From Acinetobacter brisouisimilis (lineage in GTDB: Bacteria; Pseudomonadota; Gammaproteobacteria; Pseudomonadales; Moraxellaceae), in the NCBI RefSeq assembly GCF_000368265.1, contig NZ_KB851219.1, forward strand, positions 1,853,515 to 1,917,514: a stretch of 64,000 nt of DNA, given 5' to 3'. The notes beneath the pieces were generated by a model. The model did not search any database, was not told the origin of the DNA, and saw nothing but the letters and a program-made list of their open reading frames with translations. Each line of letters opens with the position of its first letter. Within the stretch, counting starts at the first letter, position 1. Of the stretch, positions 10,494 to 19,766 are shown one piece after another. The position numbers were made by a program, and so were the translations under genes.

Positions 10494-10941
10494 TTTTTTA
10501 TTAGCAACTATTTTTAATCAGATTTCTTAGAACGTTTGCCATCAGTTTAGTTTTTAACTTTAGAGTTGATTGGTTTTTAATATAAGGCCATCAACTCCCC
10601 TATCATGAAAGCTAAAATCACGATTTGACAAGGCTAATATATGGCTTATTCACACATAGTTCTATGTAATGAGCAGGTCTTGATTCATTTTCAATACAGC
10701 ATTTAGATTAAAATAAATGACAATCATTATTATTTACACTTAATTTCAAGATTCTAATTCATATTTTCAATTTACAATTAAATTCAAATACTTAACTTCA
10801 ATACGTAAACTCTTACTTCAAAAATGCACAATTAATTCACATTTTTAATCGTTTTTTTCTATTGTAAAGTAGTGTTATTACAAACAAGAATTATTAACAT
10901 TTAGCGAATTATTAGCATCTAAAATTATAGAGCCTTTCATT
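10494..10941 (+). other. AT-rich intergenic region before the receptor gene
   Basis: About 450 bases without a gene. It holds a Fur-box-like site near 10713-10731 and very AT-rich sequence up to the receptor start. I see no open reading frame or strong hairpin here. The length suggests a long leader or several promoters for the iron-regulated receptor. Confidence 0.5.
10713..10731. promoter_or_regulatory. Fur box
   Basis: The 19-mer ATAAATGACAATCATTATT matches 14 of 19 positions of the classical consensus GATAATGATAATCATTATC. It lies about 210 bases upstream of a TonB-dependent siderophore receptor gene, the expected target of ferric uptake regulation. Fur itself is encoded at 60.6-61.0 kb in this window. 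Confidence 0.7.
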
Positions 10942-13164
10942 ATGTCGTTTATCCGAACCCGTAAGAAGATTGTTTCTTCTGCAATTGTCTCATCACTTTC
11001 ACTTATGGCAACTACGGCGACCATTGCAGCCGATGAAACAGCAGAATTACCCACCATTTATAGTCATGCGGTGGCTACAAAAGATGGTTTTAAAGTTAAG
11101 CAATCTGCAAATAAAAAATATGTTGCGCCTTTACTCGATACCCCAAAATCTGTTGCAGTTATTTCACAAAAATTATTAAAAGACACCAACTCCAATACCC
11201 TTCTACAAGCACTTGCTAATGAGCCAGGAATTACCTTAGGTGCAGGTGAAGGTGGTACGCCATTTACCGATATGCCTTATATCCGTGGTTACAGCAGCCA
11301 AAGTTCAATTTATGTAGACGGTATTCGTAACGCGACTTCACAAAACCGTGACATGTTTGCCATCGAACAAGTTGAAGTCACCAAAGGTTCAAGCTCTGCA
11401 ATTTCTGGTGGTGGCGGTGTTGGTGGCAGTATTAACTTGATTAGCAAAGTGGCTCATCAGGGTGACAAATATCAGGGTTCAATTCAAGGTGGTACAGACA
11501 ACTATCGTCATATTATGCTGGATGCCAACAAAGATTTTGGCAACGGCGTTGCAGGTCGTGTTGTGGTTATGGGTCATCAAAATGATAAACCAGGTGCAAT
11601 CGATGGCGCAGAATATAACCGTGTCGGGATTGCCCCAAGTCTTGCATGGGGACTGGGTACAGCCACACGTGGAACTCTAAGTTATTATTACCTACAAAGC
11701 TACGATGAACCCGATTCAGGTATTCCATTTTTAACTACGGGTGGCAAGCCAATTTATGTGAAACAAGGTACATATTATGGCTGGAAAAATCGTGATTTTG
11801 ACAAGCGTGAAAACCACATTGGAACATTCAAACTTGAACATGATTTCAATGACAATTTGACGTTATCAAATACCGCATCATACACCAAATCAAAATCTGA
11901 CTACGTCTATACCAACCCTGATGATTCCAAAGGTAACGTTGCGGCATACGGTACGATTTCCCGTCGAGCACTCAGCCGCATTGTCGACACTGATGCTGTA
12001 AGCGATCAATTAGCCTTAACAGGTAAATTCAATACAGGTAGCTTACAACACTCGTTTAACATCGGTACAGAATGGAGTTATCAGTCATCTGAACAAGGTG
12101 TACACACCTTTACCAACAGCTTAGGTACAACATCAACCGTACACAGCACTGACTGTTCACCAACAACCACGAATATCGGTGGCTGGTGTACCTCTGTGAA
12201 CAATCCAACCAATGGGTTATATACCGATACTCTCGGAAGCATCAAAAACCAGTACACCACACGTAGTACAAATGCGGCAGTCTATGCGCTGGACAGCATT
12301 GAATTTAATCCGCAATGGCTACTAAATCTGGGTGTGCGTTGGGATCAATTCGATACAGAGCGTAAATATTATAAAAATACGACCAGTGGAAGCACCACAA
12401 TTCCTGCTGGCACGGTTCTACAAAGCGATTCAAATTACTTTTCTTACCAAGTGGGCCTAGTCTTTAAACCAGCAGAAAATGGCAGTATCTATGCAAGTTT
12501 TGCAACCTCTGCAAACCCTGTAGGTATTGACCAAGGTGATGGTGCAGATTCAGTTTCAGCAAGTTATGACGATCTCAAACCAGAAGAAGCACGTACTGTT
12601 GAACTTGGCACCAAATGGGATTTATTTAACAATCGTGCCAACCTGACGGCTGCCGTGTTCCGTACCGAAAAGCAAAATACCCGTGTCTTGACCGATGCAA
12701 ACACCTATTCCAATGTGGGTAGCAGCCGTGTCAATGGTTTTGAAATCGACCTCAAAGGTCAGATTACCGATAAATGGGATATGTCTGCCGGATATAGCTA
12801 TTTGGACAGTGAACTCACAAAAGCTGCCTACAATGCAGCCGCAACGGTAGGCAAGCCATTGCCATTTGTTGCAAAAAACAGCGCGACACTTTGGACAACC
12901 TATAAAGTGTTACCAAAGCTGACCATTGGTGCTGGCGCTCAATATAAAGATCAGGTTTATGCAAATACTTCAAGTAACAAGTACTTACCTGCTTATACCA
13001 TCTATAACGCCATGGCAAAATACGATGTAAACAAGAATGTAAATATTCAGTTGAATGTCAACAATATCAGCAATAAACGCTACTTCACTTCAGCTCAGGC
13101 AGCTCACTATGCGATTGAAGGTGATGGACGTAATGCTGTACTTGCAATCAACTTCAAATACTAA
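10942..13164 (+). CDS. TonB-dependent siderophore receptor (catecholate type likely)
   Basis: Outer-membrane gated channel importing ferric siderophores using energy from TonB-ExbB-ExbD (encoded at 28-29.9 kb). The 740-residue precursor has a signal peptide ending ATIAADE, a possible TonB box near ELPTIYSHAV, a plug domain with YIRGYSSQSSIYVDGIRN and VEVTKGSSSAISGGGGVGGS, and a long beta-barrel ending in AVLAINFKY with the terminal aromatic typical of outer-membrane proteins. The plug resembles Fiu/CirA-like catecholate receptors, but the ligand cannot be read from sequence. Regulation by Fur is likely from the upstream box. The following piuC-like gene is a common partner. Confidence 0.93.
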   Translation: MSFIRTRKKIVSSAIVSSLSLMATTATIAADETAELPTIYSHAVATKDGFKVKQSANKKYVAPLLDTPKSVAVISQKLLKDTNSNTLLQALANEPGITLGAGEGGTPFTDMPYIRGYSSQSSIYVDGIRNATSQNRDMFAIEQVEVTKGSSSAISGGGGVGGSINLISKVAHQGDKYQGSIQGGTDNYRHIMLDANKDFGNGVAGRVVVMGHQNDKPGAIDGAEYNRVGIAPSLAWGLGTATRGTLSYYYLQSYDEPDSGIPFLTTGGKPIYVKQGTYYGWKNRDFDKRENHIGTFKLEHDFNDNLTLSNTASYTKSKSDYVYTNPDDSKGNVAAYGTISRRALSRIVDTDAVSDQLALTGKFNTGSLQHSFNIGTEWSYQSSEQGVHTFTNSLGTTSTVHSTDCSPTTTNIGGWCTSVNNPTNGLYTDTLGSIKNQYTTRSTNAAVYALDSIEFNPQWLLNLGVRWDQFDTERKYYKNTTSGSTTIPAGTVLQSDSNYFSYQVGLVFKPAENGSIYASFATSANPVGIDQGDGADSVSASYDDLKPEEARTVELGTKWDLFNNRANLTAAVFRTEKQNTRVLTDANTYSNVGSSRVNGFEIDLKGQITDKWDMSAGYSYLDSELTKAAYNAAATVGKPLPFVAKNSATLWTTYKVLPKLTIGAGAQYKDQVYANTSSNKYLPAYTIYNAMAKYDVNKNVNIQLNVNNISNKRYFTSAQAAHYAIEGDGRNAVLAINFKY

Positions 13165-13182
13165 TTTGACACTGTAATCTCT

Positions 13183-13218
13183 GACCATTTCTTGTATACA
13201 CTGGAAATGGTCTTTTTT
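13183..13218 (+). terminator. Terminator after receptor gene
   Basis: The stem GACCATTTC / GAAATGGTC with a 12-base loop is followed by a T run, between the receptor and the dioxygenase gene. Confidence 0.75.
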
Positions 13219-13244
13219 ATTTTTGAACAACGTATCGAGTTATT

Positions 13245-13928
13245 ATGATTCATCATATTCCAAACGTATTATCAAAAGAAGAAGTCGCAGAATTTCGTCG
13301 TCTGATGGAAACTGCCAACTGGGTCGGTGGCAAAGTGACCGCAGGCACATTATCTGCCTCAGTCAAACGTAATCAGCAGCTCTCAGAACAAGATCCACTG
13401 ACGCATGCTTTAAGTGAGCGAGTGATCCAAGCCATTTGGAAAAACCCGATTTTTCAGGCAGCCGCACTCCCCCATCATATTATTCCGCCTTTATTTAACC
13501 GTTACGATGAAAGTGAAACTTTTGGCTTTCATGTCGATAACTCCATTCGCCTGATTCGCGGCACTAGTCACCAGATCCGCACAGATTTGTCCTGTACGCT
13601 GTTTTTAAGTGAACCCGATGAATATGATGGTGGCGATCTGGTGATTGAAGACACTTACGGTTATCATGAAGTTAAACTACCTGCGGGTGATGTGGTGTTA
13701 TACCCATCGACCAGTCTGCATGAAGTTAGCACCATTCACAGTGGCACACGTTTTGCCTCATTCTTTTGGGTACAAAGCCTGATTCGTGAAGACAGCAAAC
13801 GTCATTTATTGTTCAACTTGGACGAAAGTATCCGCAATCTGCGTGCTGCACATGGCGATACGCATGCTGAAGTGATGAAACTCACCAATATTTATCACAA
13901 CTTGATTCGCATGTGGGCAGAACTATAA
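13245..13928 (+). CDS. piuC: PKHD-type Fe(II)/2-oxoglutarate hydroxylase, PiuC/YbiX family
   Basis: A 227-residue non-haem iron dioxygenase. The iron-binding facial triad is visible as His96 and Asp98 (FGFHVDNS) and His159 (SLHEV), and Arg169 in SGTRFASFFW would bind 2-oxoglutarate. Members of this family commonly sit next to TonB-dependent siderophore receptors, as here, and are thought to act in iron acquisition, though their substrate is not settled. A terminator separates it from the receptor gene, so it may use read-through or its own promoter. Length and start are typical. Confidence 0.93.
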   Translation: MIHHIPNVLSKEEVAEFRRLMETANWVGGKVTAGTLSASVKRNQQLSEQDPLTHALSERVIQAIWKNPIFQAAALPHHIIPPLFNRYDESETFGFHVDNSIRLIRGTSHQIRTDLSCTLFLSEPDEYDGGDLVIEDTYGYHEVKLPAGDVVLYPSTSLHEVSTIHSGTRFASFFWVQSLIREDSKRHLLFNLDESIRNLRAAHGDTHAEVMKLTNIYHNLIRMWAEL

Positions 13929-13938
13929 AGTAATCTCG

Positions 13939-13990
13939 CTAATTTCCCGAAAATATCTTCGGATCACTTTGGGAAATTAGATTTTATTTG
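13939..13990 (+). terminator. Terminator-like hairpin after piuC
   Basis: The perfect inverted repeat CTAATTTCCC / GGGAAATTAG, with a longer loop, is followed by a T-rich stretch. Confidence 0.6.
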
Positions 13991-14111
13991 CATTTTTAAC
14001 TCAATAACGAGAAAAAATTTTCAGGCATTGTGTAAAAATTGCAAAAAACGAAAAATATTTTTTATACAGCAGACTTATAATGATTATATTGAGTAATGTA
14101 CCCGAGGTATT

Positions 14112-14174
14112 ATGCCAATGTTATTTGCGATAGCATCTGCCCTGTGGTTTGAACTGCGCTTTGCGCGCATATAA
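14112..14174 (+). CDS. Candidate leader peptide upstream of leuA (20 aa)
   Basis: A short frame starts at an ATG preceded four bases earlier by GAGG and ends in TAA. The product ends LWFELRFARI and contains three leucine codons (TTA, CTG, CTG) and two rare ATA isoleucine codons. Its end overlaps a GCGC-TTT-GCGC hairpin followed by an A/T-rich run. A TATAAT-like element lies about 20 bases upstream near 14089. Position ahead of a leucine biosynthesis gene suggests an attenuation or translation-sensing leader; it is less leucine-rich than classical leu leaders, so this is inference. Confidence 0.45.
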   Translation: MPMLFAIASALWFELRFARI

Positions 14175-14301
14175 ATTTTATTTGCTCATTCAGTGCAAAA
14201 AAACTGAAATATAGTTGAATTCACTTCGTTTAAACACAAAATAATATAGTAGATTGCCCAATTACCCCTCGGCATATGCTGCTATGCAAGGAGCTACCCC
14301 C

Positions 14302-15999
14302 ATGATGTTGGCTGACCCAAGCAAAAAATACCGTCGTATGTACCAGCGCGTCGATTTACCTGATCGTCAATGGCCGAATAATGAAATCACAAAAGCGCCT
14401 ATCTGGATGAGTACCGATCTTCGTGATGGTAACCAAGCCATTTTTGAACCGATGGATATGGATCAGAAATTCAAAATGTTCCAGATGTTGGTGAAAATTG
14501 GCTTCAAACATATTGAAATTGGCTTCCCGTCTGCATCACAAATTGACTTTGACTTCACACGTAAGTTGATTGAAGAAAATCATATTCCAGATGATGTTTA
14601 CATCGAAGTTTTGGTTCAGGCTCGTGATCATTTAATTCAACGCACTTTTGAAGCATTGGTAGGTGCCAAACGTGCCATTGTGCATATTTACAACTCCAAC
14701 TCACCGACTTTCCGTAAAAAAGTCTTGAATGTCGATGTTGAAGGCGCACGTGCTTTAGCCATCAATGCAGCCACCAAAGTGAAAGAATATGCAGCACAGT
14801 ATCCTGAAACTGAATGGGTATTCCAATATAGCCCTGAATGTTTCTCTGCAACAGAATTAGAAGTCGCTAAAGCGGCGTGTGATGCTGTAACTGAAATTTG
14901 GGATGCACGTCCAGATAACAAAGTGATTTTGAACTTGCCTGCGACCGTTGAAGTGTCGACACCAAATGTCTATGCCGACCAGATCGAGTGGATGCACCGC
15001 AATATTGAACGTCGTGACGGCGTGTTGATTTCAGTTCACTGCCACAATGACCGTGGCTGCGGTATCGCAGCATCTGAACTTGCCATTATGGCAGGCGCTG
15101 ACCGTGTAGAAGGCTGTGTATTTGGCAATGGCGAACGTACAGGTAACGTCGATGTCGCTGCAATCGCCTTAAACATGTACACTCAGGGTGTTGCGCCAAA
15201 CTTGGATTTCTCCAACATTAATGAAGTGATTGCGACTGTAGAAGAATGTACTGGTTTGCCAGTTCATCCACGCCATCCTTATGCAGGTGACTTGGTATTT
15301 ACCGCATTCTCAGGTTCTCACCAAGATGCGATCAAAAAAGGTTTTGACTTCCAGAAAAACGAAGAAATCTGGGATATGCCATACTTGCCAATCGATCCAA
15401 AAGACTTGGGACGTGACTATGATGCCGTGATTCGTGTCAATAGCCAGTCAGGTAAAGGTGGTATTGCTTACTTGCTTGAATCAAACTACAACGTCGTGTT
15501 ACCGCGTCGCTTGCAAATTGAATTTAGCCAAGTGGTTCAACAACATACAGATGCAACTGCTAAAGAAATTTCGGCAGATGAAATCTGGAACTTGTTCAAA
15601 ACAACTTATGTGAGCATTAAAGACAAAAATTACGTCGCTAAAAACTACAAATTGTCTGATGAAAATGGCAATCAGATTATTGATGTTGAAATTGATATAG
15701 ACGGCGAAACTCAGCATTTACGTGGCGAAGGTAATGGCCCAATTTCTGCAATTGTCAATGCACTTCAATTGCCGATTGATGTCTTGAATTATGAAGAACG
15801 CAGTATCGGTTCAGGTTCACATGCTAAAGCACTTACCTTAGTTGAATTACAGGTCAAAGGCACAGGTAAAAGTGCATTTGGCGCAGGTATTCATGACAAC
15901 ACCGTTACATCATCCATTGAAGCCATCTTCGCTTGTACCAATAGCTTGATTGAACAAGGCTTGCTTAGCACCAGCGATATTATTTCTGAAGCTGTTTAA
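14302..15999 (+). CDS. leuA: 2-isopropylmalate synthase
   Basis: Condenses acetyl-CoA with 2-oxoisovalerate, the first committed step of leucine synthesis. The frame is open from a TTG at 14254, but the ATG at 14302 has AAGGAG eight bases upstream and gives the usual N-terminus (MMLADPSKKYRRM), so I take it (565 residues). The DmpG/HMGL-like TIM barrel shows STDLRDGNQAIFEPMD, the metal-binding HCHNDRGCGIAASELA motif and GNGERTGNVD. The C-terminal LeuA allosteric domain holds the probable leucine feedback site. It is preceded by a candidate leader peptide and followed by a strong terminator. Confidence 0.96.
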   Translation: MMLADPSKKYRRMYQRVDLPDRQWPNNEITKAPIWMSTDLRDGNQAIFEPMDMDQKFKMFQMLVKIGFKHIEIGFPSASQIDFDFTRKLIEENHIPDDVYIEVLVQARDHLIQRTFEALVGAKRAIVHIYNSNSPTFRKKVLNVDVEGARALAINAATKVKEYAAQYPETEWVFQYSPECFSATELEVAKAACDAVTEIWDARPDNKVILNLPATVEVSTPNVYADQIEWMHRNIERRDGVLISVHCHNDRGCGIAASELAIMAGADRVEGCVFGNGERTGNVDVAAIALNMYTQGVAPNLDFSNINEVIATVEECTGLPVHPRHPYAGDLVFTAFSGSHQDAIKKGFDFQKNEEIWDMPYLPIDPKDLGRDYDAVIRVNSQSGKGGIAYLLESNYNVVLPRRLQIEFSQVVQQHTDATAKEISADEIWNLFKTTYVSIKDKNYVAKNYKLSDENGNQIIDVEIDIDGETQHLRGEGNGPISAIVNALQLPIDVLNYEERSIGSGSHAKALTLVELQVKGTGKSAFGAGIHDNTVTSSIEAIFACTNSLIEQGLLSTSDIISEAV

Positions 16000-16017
16000 T
16001 CTTAAAAAAAACATTTT

Positions 16018-16052
16018 AAAAGGATACCCAAGTTGGTATCCTTTTATTTTTT
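16018..16052 (+). terminator. Terminator after leuA
   Basis: The perfect stem AAAAGGATACC / GGTATCCTTTT with a six-base loop is followed by a T-rich tail. Confidence 0.88.
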
Positions 16053-16084
16053 CATAATTCCAAAATATAAGGCGATTTGCACTC

Positions 16085-17248
16085 GTGTCTTTTTCAGCTG
16101 ACTCTGTAGGTTTGGTCGTCCCGCAAAAGTACCAATTCGAACAACCACTCCAACTGGAATGTGGTCGAATCTTACCTCGTTTTGATCTTATGATTGAAAC
16201 TTATGGTACGTTAAATGCGGAAAAATCCAATGCAATTTTGATTTGCCATGCACTCTCTGGTCATCATCATGCTGCTGGTTATCATCATGAGGATGATAAA
16301 AAACCAGGTTGGTGGGATGCCTGTATTGGACCAGGCAAAGCCATTGATACCAACAAGTTTTGTGTCATTGCACTGAACAATATTGGAGGTTGTAATGGTT
16401 CAACAGGTCCTGTCTCTCCCAACCCCGAAAATGACAATCTACCGTATGGTCCAGATTTTCCATTAGTCACGGTTCGGGACTGGGTCAAAACTCAAGCCAT
16501 GCTGTCTGACCGTTTAGGTATTTCAGTTTGGTATGCGATTATTGGTGGCTCTTTAGGCGGCATGCAAGCCTTACAATGGTCGGTCGATTATCCAGATCGC
16601 TTAAAAAATTGTGTCATTATTGCCAGTGCCCCAAAACTTTCAGCGCAAAATATTGCCTTTAACGAAGTTGCCCGTCAGTCTATTTTATCTGACCCAGATT
16701 TTCATCATGGGCGCTATCTAGAGCACGACAGCTATCCGAAACGTGGTCTGATTTTGGCGCGGATGGTCGGACATATTACCTATTTGTCTGAAGAAGCCAT
16801 GAAACAGAAATTTGGTCGTGACCTGAAGTCAGGCAAATTTATGTATGGTTTCGATGTCGAATTTCAGGTCGAAAGTTATTTGCGTTATCAGGGTGAGCAG
16901 TTTAGTCGTAACTTCGATGCCAATACCTACCTGATTATGACCAAAGCCTTAGATTACTTTGATCCTTCGCGTGAATATGAATCTTCATTGACCAAAGCCA
17001 TGGCAAATACAAAATGCCGTTTCTTGGTGGTGTCCTTTACCACCGACTGGCGTTTTAGTCCTGAGCGTTCTCAGGAAATTGTCAATGCTCTCATCACCAA
17101 TCACAAGCCTGTCAGCTACCTCGATATTGAGGCTGAACAAGGTCATGACTCGTTCTTATTCCCGATTCCACTGTATGTTAAAACCCTTCGAGCTTTCTTG
17201 GGTGGTGAAGAACATCTGGCAAGCACCCCACCACAGGAGACCGTGTAA
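16085..17248 (+). CDS. metX: Homoserine O-acetyltransferase
   Basis: Acylates homoserine for methionine synthesis. The 387-residue alpha/beta hydrolase has the nucleophile elbow [10 protein letters not shown] (Ser156), a late aspartate in [13 protein letters not shown] and a histidine in [10 protein letters not shown], completing the triad; [13 protein letters not shown] is also typical of MetX. The start is a GTG. The stop overlaps the start of metW (TAATG), so the two are translationally coupled, as in many Proteobacteria. Members of this family may use succinyl-CoA instead of acetyl-CoA; sequence inspection does not settle the donor. Confidence 0.96.
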   Translation: MSFSADSVGLVVPQKYQFEQPLQLECGRILPRFDLMIETYGTLNAEKSNAILICHALSGHHHAAGYHHEDDKKPGWWDACIGPGKAIDTNKFCVIALNNIGGCNGSTGPVSPNPENDNLPYGPDFPLVTVRDWVKTQAMLSDRLGISVWYAIIGGSLGGMQALQWSVDYPDRLKNCVIIASAPKLSAQNIAFNEVARQSILSDPDFHHGRYLEHDSYPKRGLILARMVGHITYLSEEAMKQKFGRDLKSGKFMYGFDVEFQVESYLRYQGEQFSRNFDANTYLIMTKALDYFDPSREYESSLTKAMANTKCRFLVVSFTTDWRFSPERSQEIVNALITNHKPVSYLDIEAEQGHDSFLFPIPLYVKTLRAFLGGEEHLASTPPQETV

Positions 17249-17841
17249 TGCGTTTAGATCAGCAACTCGCAGAAAAATGGATCAAACCAGGCTCAAGTGT
17301 GCTTGATCTGGGCTGTGGTGATGGTGAGCTTTTGGCTCATATGAGTAAAAAGCATCAAATTCGTGCCTACGGACTAGAAATCGACCAAGAAAAGATTGCA
17401 ATTGCGATCAGTCGAGGGTTAAATATTATACAACAAGACCTCAACTTGGGTTTACACCGCTTTGCCGACCAGTCTTTTGACTATGTTGTTATGGCACAAG
17501 CGTTGCAAGCGGTTGATGCACCTGATGTTCTTTTAAGAGATATGGTGCGTGTGGGCAAACAGGCAATTATTACTTTTCCAAACTTCGCGCATTGGAAGAC
17601 TCGTTCTTTTCTTGCACTTAAAGGAATGATGCCTGTTTCGGAAACATTACCTTACATGTGGTACAACACGCCGAATATTCATTTATGTACTTTCCGTGAT
17701 TTTGAAGCACTGTGTGCTGAAAATCAGATTAGGATTATTAATCGACTCGCCGTAAATGGGAATCAAAAAGATAGTTTACTCAGTAAACATATTCCAAATT
17801 TGTTTGGTGAAGTCGCAATTTATCGAGTAAGCGCCCTATGA
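17248..17841 (+). CDS. metW: MetW, methionine biosynthesis methyltransferase-like protein
   Basis: A 197-residue SAM-methyltransferase fold protein with the motif I sequence VLDLGCGDGELL near residue 15 and DYVVMAQALQAV. MetW is conserved next to metX and is needed for efficient homoserine acylation in several bacteria, apparently by activating MetX rather than by methylation. Here it overlaps metX at its start and the SEL1-repeat gene at its end (ATGA), making a three-gene coupled unit. Confidence 0.95.
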   Translation: MRLDQQLAEKWIKPGSSVLDLGCGDGELLAHMSKKHQIRAYGLEIDQEKIAIAISRGLNIIQQDLNLGLHRFADQSFDYVVMAQALQAVDAPDVLLRDMVRVGKQAIITFPNFAHWKTRSFLALKGMMPVSETLPYMWYNTPNIHLCTFRDFEALCAENQIRIINRLAVNGNQKDSLLSKHIPNLFGEVAIYRVSAL

Positions 17842-18425
17842 AAAAAGTATTCTTTAGCACCATTTTGTTTGGTATTTTAAGTACTCAGGTTCATGCTGAT
17901 TACCTACCATCACAGCAATCAACATCGGCTTTGGCCGCACGTTATTCGACCATGAGCTTTAACGAATTGCTGAATGAAGCGAAAGCAGGTCAGGCCGCAG
18001 CACAATTTTATGTTGCAACCCGTTATCAATATGGTCGTGAAGTTTCTAAAGACCCAAAACAGGCATTTACTTGGTATAAAAAAGCAGCCGATCAGGGTGT
18101 TTCTGCGGCTCAGCTCAATGTCGGTCGTATGTTGGTTGAAGGCATTGGTACGAGTCAAAATGAAAAATTGGGGCGTCAGTACCTTGAAAAAGCAGCCAGC
18201 CACGGCGACAACCGTGCCAGCTTCAACTTGGCGCTTATTGAAGAACACAATAAAAACTATATGAATGCATATCAATGGTACGAACTTTCAACCCGTGATG
18301 GTATGTTAGACAACAAAGTGATTGATATGTCACAAACCAAGAAAACTGCTTTGGCAGCCAACTTAACACCTGAACAAATTCGTCAGGCAGTTGACCGCGC
18401 TGACAAATGGATTCAAGCACAGTAA
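17838..18425 (+). CDS. SEL1-repeat (TPR-like) periplasmic protein
   Basis: A 195-residue protein with a signal peptide (start MKKVFFSTILFGILS, cleavage plausible after VHA) and two or three SEL1-like repeats: GQAAAQFYVATRYQYGREV, QGVSAAQLNVGRMLVEGIG and HGDNRASFNLALIEEHNK. Such repeats mediate protein contacts. It overlaps metW by four bases and is followed by a terminator, so it ends the metXW transcript. Nothing in it suggests a role in methionine synthesis; the linkage may only be transcriptional. Specific function unknown. Confidence 0.88.
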   Translation: MKKVFFSTILFGILSTQVHADYLPSQQSTSALAARYSTMSFNELLNEAKAGQAAAQFYVATRYQYGREVSKDPKQAFTWYKKAADQGVSAAQLNVGRMLVEGIGTSQNEKLGRQYLEKAASHGDNRASFNLALIEEHNKNYMNAYQWYELSTRDGMLDNKVIDMSQTKKTALAANLTPEQIRQAVDRADKWIQAQ

Positions 18426-18452
18426 TCTTGCTCTAAAATTATTGAGTGAGAT

Positions 18453-18484
18453 AAAAAACCGACTTGTGATAGTCGGTTTTTTCA
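18453..18484 (+). terminator. Terminator after metX-metW-SEL1 unit
   Basis: The stem AAAAAACCGACT / AGTCGGTTTTTT with a six-base loop. Confidence 0.88.
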
Positions 18485-18522
18485 TTATAGTGATAACATT
18501 CATTTTCTTAGATTGACTTCAA

Positions 18523-18987
18523 ATGAGCGATATAGAAAAGGCAATATTCAAAGCAAAATTAGAATTGGAAATAATAACAGCAGAAGAAATCCAAAGATGG
18601 GCAGTTGAGACTTTGGAAGACAATCCATCTCATGATTTAGCGCTAGATATATGTTTCCTATCTACATCCGAACAAGTTTCAAACTATTTCAAACAGTTAT
18701 CTAAAAACTTATTGAATACGAAATTAACAAAGGAATACGTAAATCTTCTTTTAAATGAATATATTGTAAAGAATGTAGATTTAGTCAAAACTCAAGATAC
18801 ATTTTCTTTCCTTCAAAAAATTTTGTACTTATCCCAGTCTTTAAAAAATCAAGATCTATATGATTTATTAGATTATTATGATGATCAATTTAATTTAAGT
18901 TTTGAAGGACATATACCTTCTGAACCAAATATTGTGCTTAAAGAATTCCTGAAAGACCTCAAAAATTTTGTAGTAACTTCAGAATAA
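18523..18987 (+). CDS. Hypothetical protein, low G+C
   Basis: A 154-residue protein I do not recognise. It appears to be all-helical and acidic, with segments such as AEEIQRWAVETLEDNPSHD and a C-terminal LKEFLKDLKNFV, and no signal peptide or membrane segment. The coding sequence is noticeably more AT-rich than its neighbours, which could indicate acquisition. It sits alone between a terminator and rdgB. The arrangement and length support a real gene. The N-terminal pattern loosely resembles small proteins linked to contact-dependent or immunity systems, but I cannot support that. Confidence 0.6.
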   Translation: MSDIEKAIFKAKLELEIITAEEIQRWAVETLEDNPSHDLALDICFLSTSEQVSNYFKQLSKNLLNTKLTKEYVNLLLNEYIVKNVDLVKTQDTFSFLQKILYLSQSLKNQDLYDLLDYYDDQFNLSFEGHIPSEPNIVLKEFLKDLKNFVVTSE

Positions 18988-19092
18988 AATAGAGCCACCT
19001 CTTTCGACTTTCAGAATACAGCGATTTACACTACCCTATTCGATATAAACGCCTTAAAATTCAATTTAATTTATGCTGATCTAAAAACTGAT

Positions 19093-19722
19093 ATGTCTAC
19101 TCATTCATGGCTCAATGCGGGTCAATTGGTACTTGCAAGCAACAATAAAGGCAAAGTTGCCGAATTTGAAACGCTATTCCAACAGCTTAATTTACCTGTT
19201 GAAATTATTCCTCAAGGTCGTCTAAATATTGAAGATGCAGTCGAAGATGGCTTAAGTTTTGTAGAAAATGCCATTATTAAAGCGCGTCATGCTGCAAAAA
19301 TTTCAGGTAAACCAGCCTTGGCGGATGATTCAGGCATTTGTGTGCCTATACTCGGTGGTGCGCCTGGTATTTATTCGGCACGCTATGCAGGTGAACATGG
19401 CAATGATGCTGCCAATAACCAAAAATTACTGAGCGACTTAAACGCTTTTCGTCAAGAAGGACAAGCCATAGAAGGCATGTTTGTCTGTGTGCTGGCTTTG
19501 GTTGAACATGCCGAAGACCCTTTACCGAAAATTTTCCAAGGCATCTGGACAGGTGAAATTTTAGATGCTGTACGTGGTGAAAATGGCTTTGGGTACGACC
19601 CATTGTTCTGGCTCCCAGAACTTGGAAAAAGTAGTGCTGAACTAAGTAAAGCCGAGAAAAACCAGATCAGTCACCGTGGTCAAGCCATGCAACTGTTCCG
19701 CAAAAGCCTGACTCAAGTTTAA
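19093..19722 (+). CDS. rdgB: XTP/dITP diphosphatase (Ham1/RdgB)
   Basis: House-cleaning nucleotidase that hydrolyses XTP, ITP and dITP to monophosphates and pyrophosphate, keeping deaminated purines out of DNA and RNA. The 209-residue protein has the family signatures LVLASNNKGKVAEF near residue 13, PALADDSGICV, GIYSARYAG, GENGFGYDPLFWLPE and the final SHRGQAMQ. It is a single gene convergent with the AEC transporter gene. Confidence 0.96.
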   Translation: MSTHSWLNAGQLVLASNNKGKVAEFETLFQQLNLPVEIIPQGRLNIEDAVEDGLSFVENAIIKARHAAKISGKPALADDSGICVPILGGAPGIYSARYAGEHGNDAANNQKLLSDLNAFRQEGQAIEGMFVCVLALVEHAEDPLPKIFQGIWTGEILDAVRGENGFGYDPLFWLPELGKSSAELSKAEKNQISHRGQAMQLFRKSLTQV

Positions 19723-19735
19723 ATCACCAATCAAT

Positions 19736-19766
19736 TCAAGGGTTAAACTCAGTTTTTAACCCTTGA
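19736..19766. terminator. Inverted repeat between rdgB and the convergent transporter
   Basis: A 12-bp perfect inverted repeat (TCAAGGGTTAAA / TTTAACCCTTGA) overlaps the end of the transporter gene. It lacks a clear T run on either side, so its role as terminator is uncertain. Confidence 0.5.
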
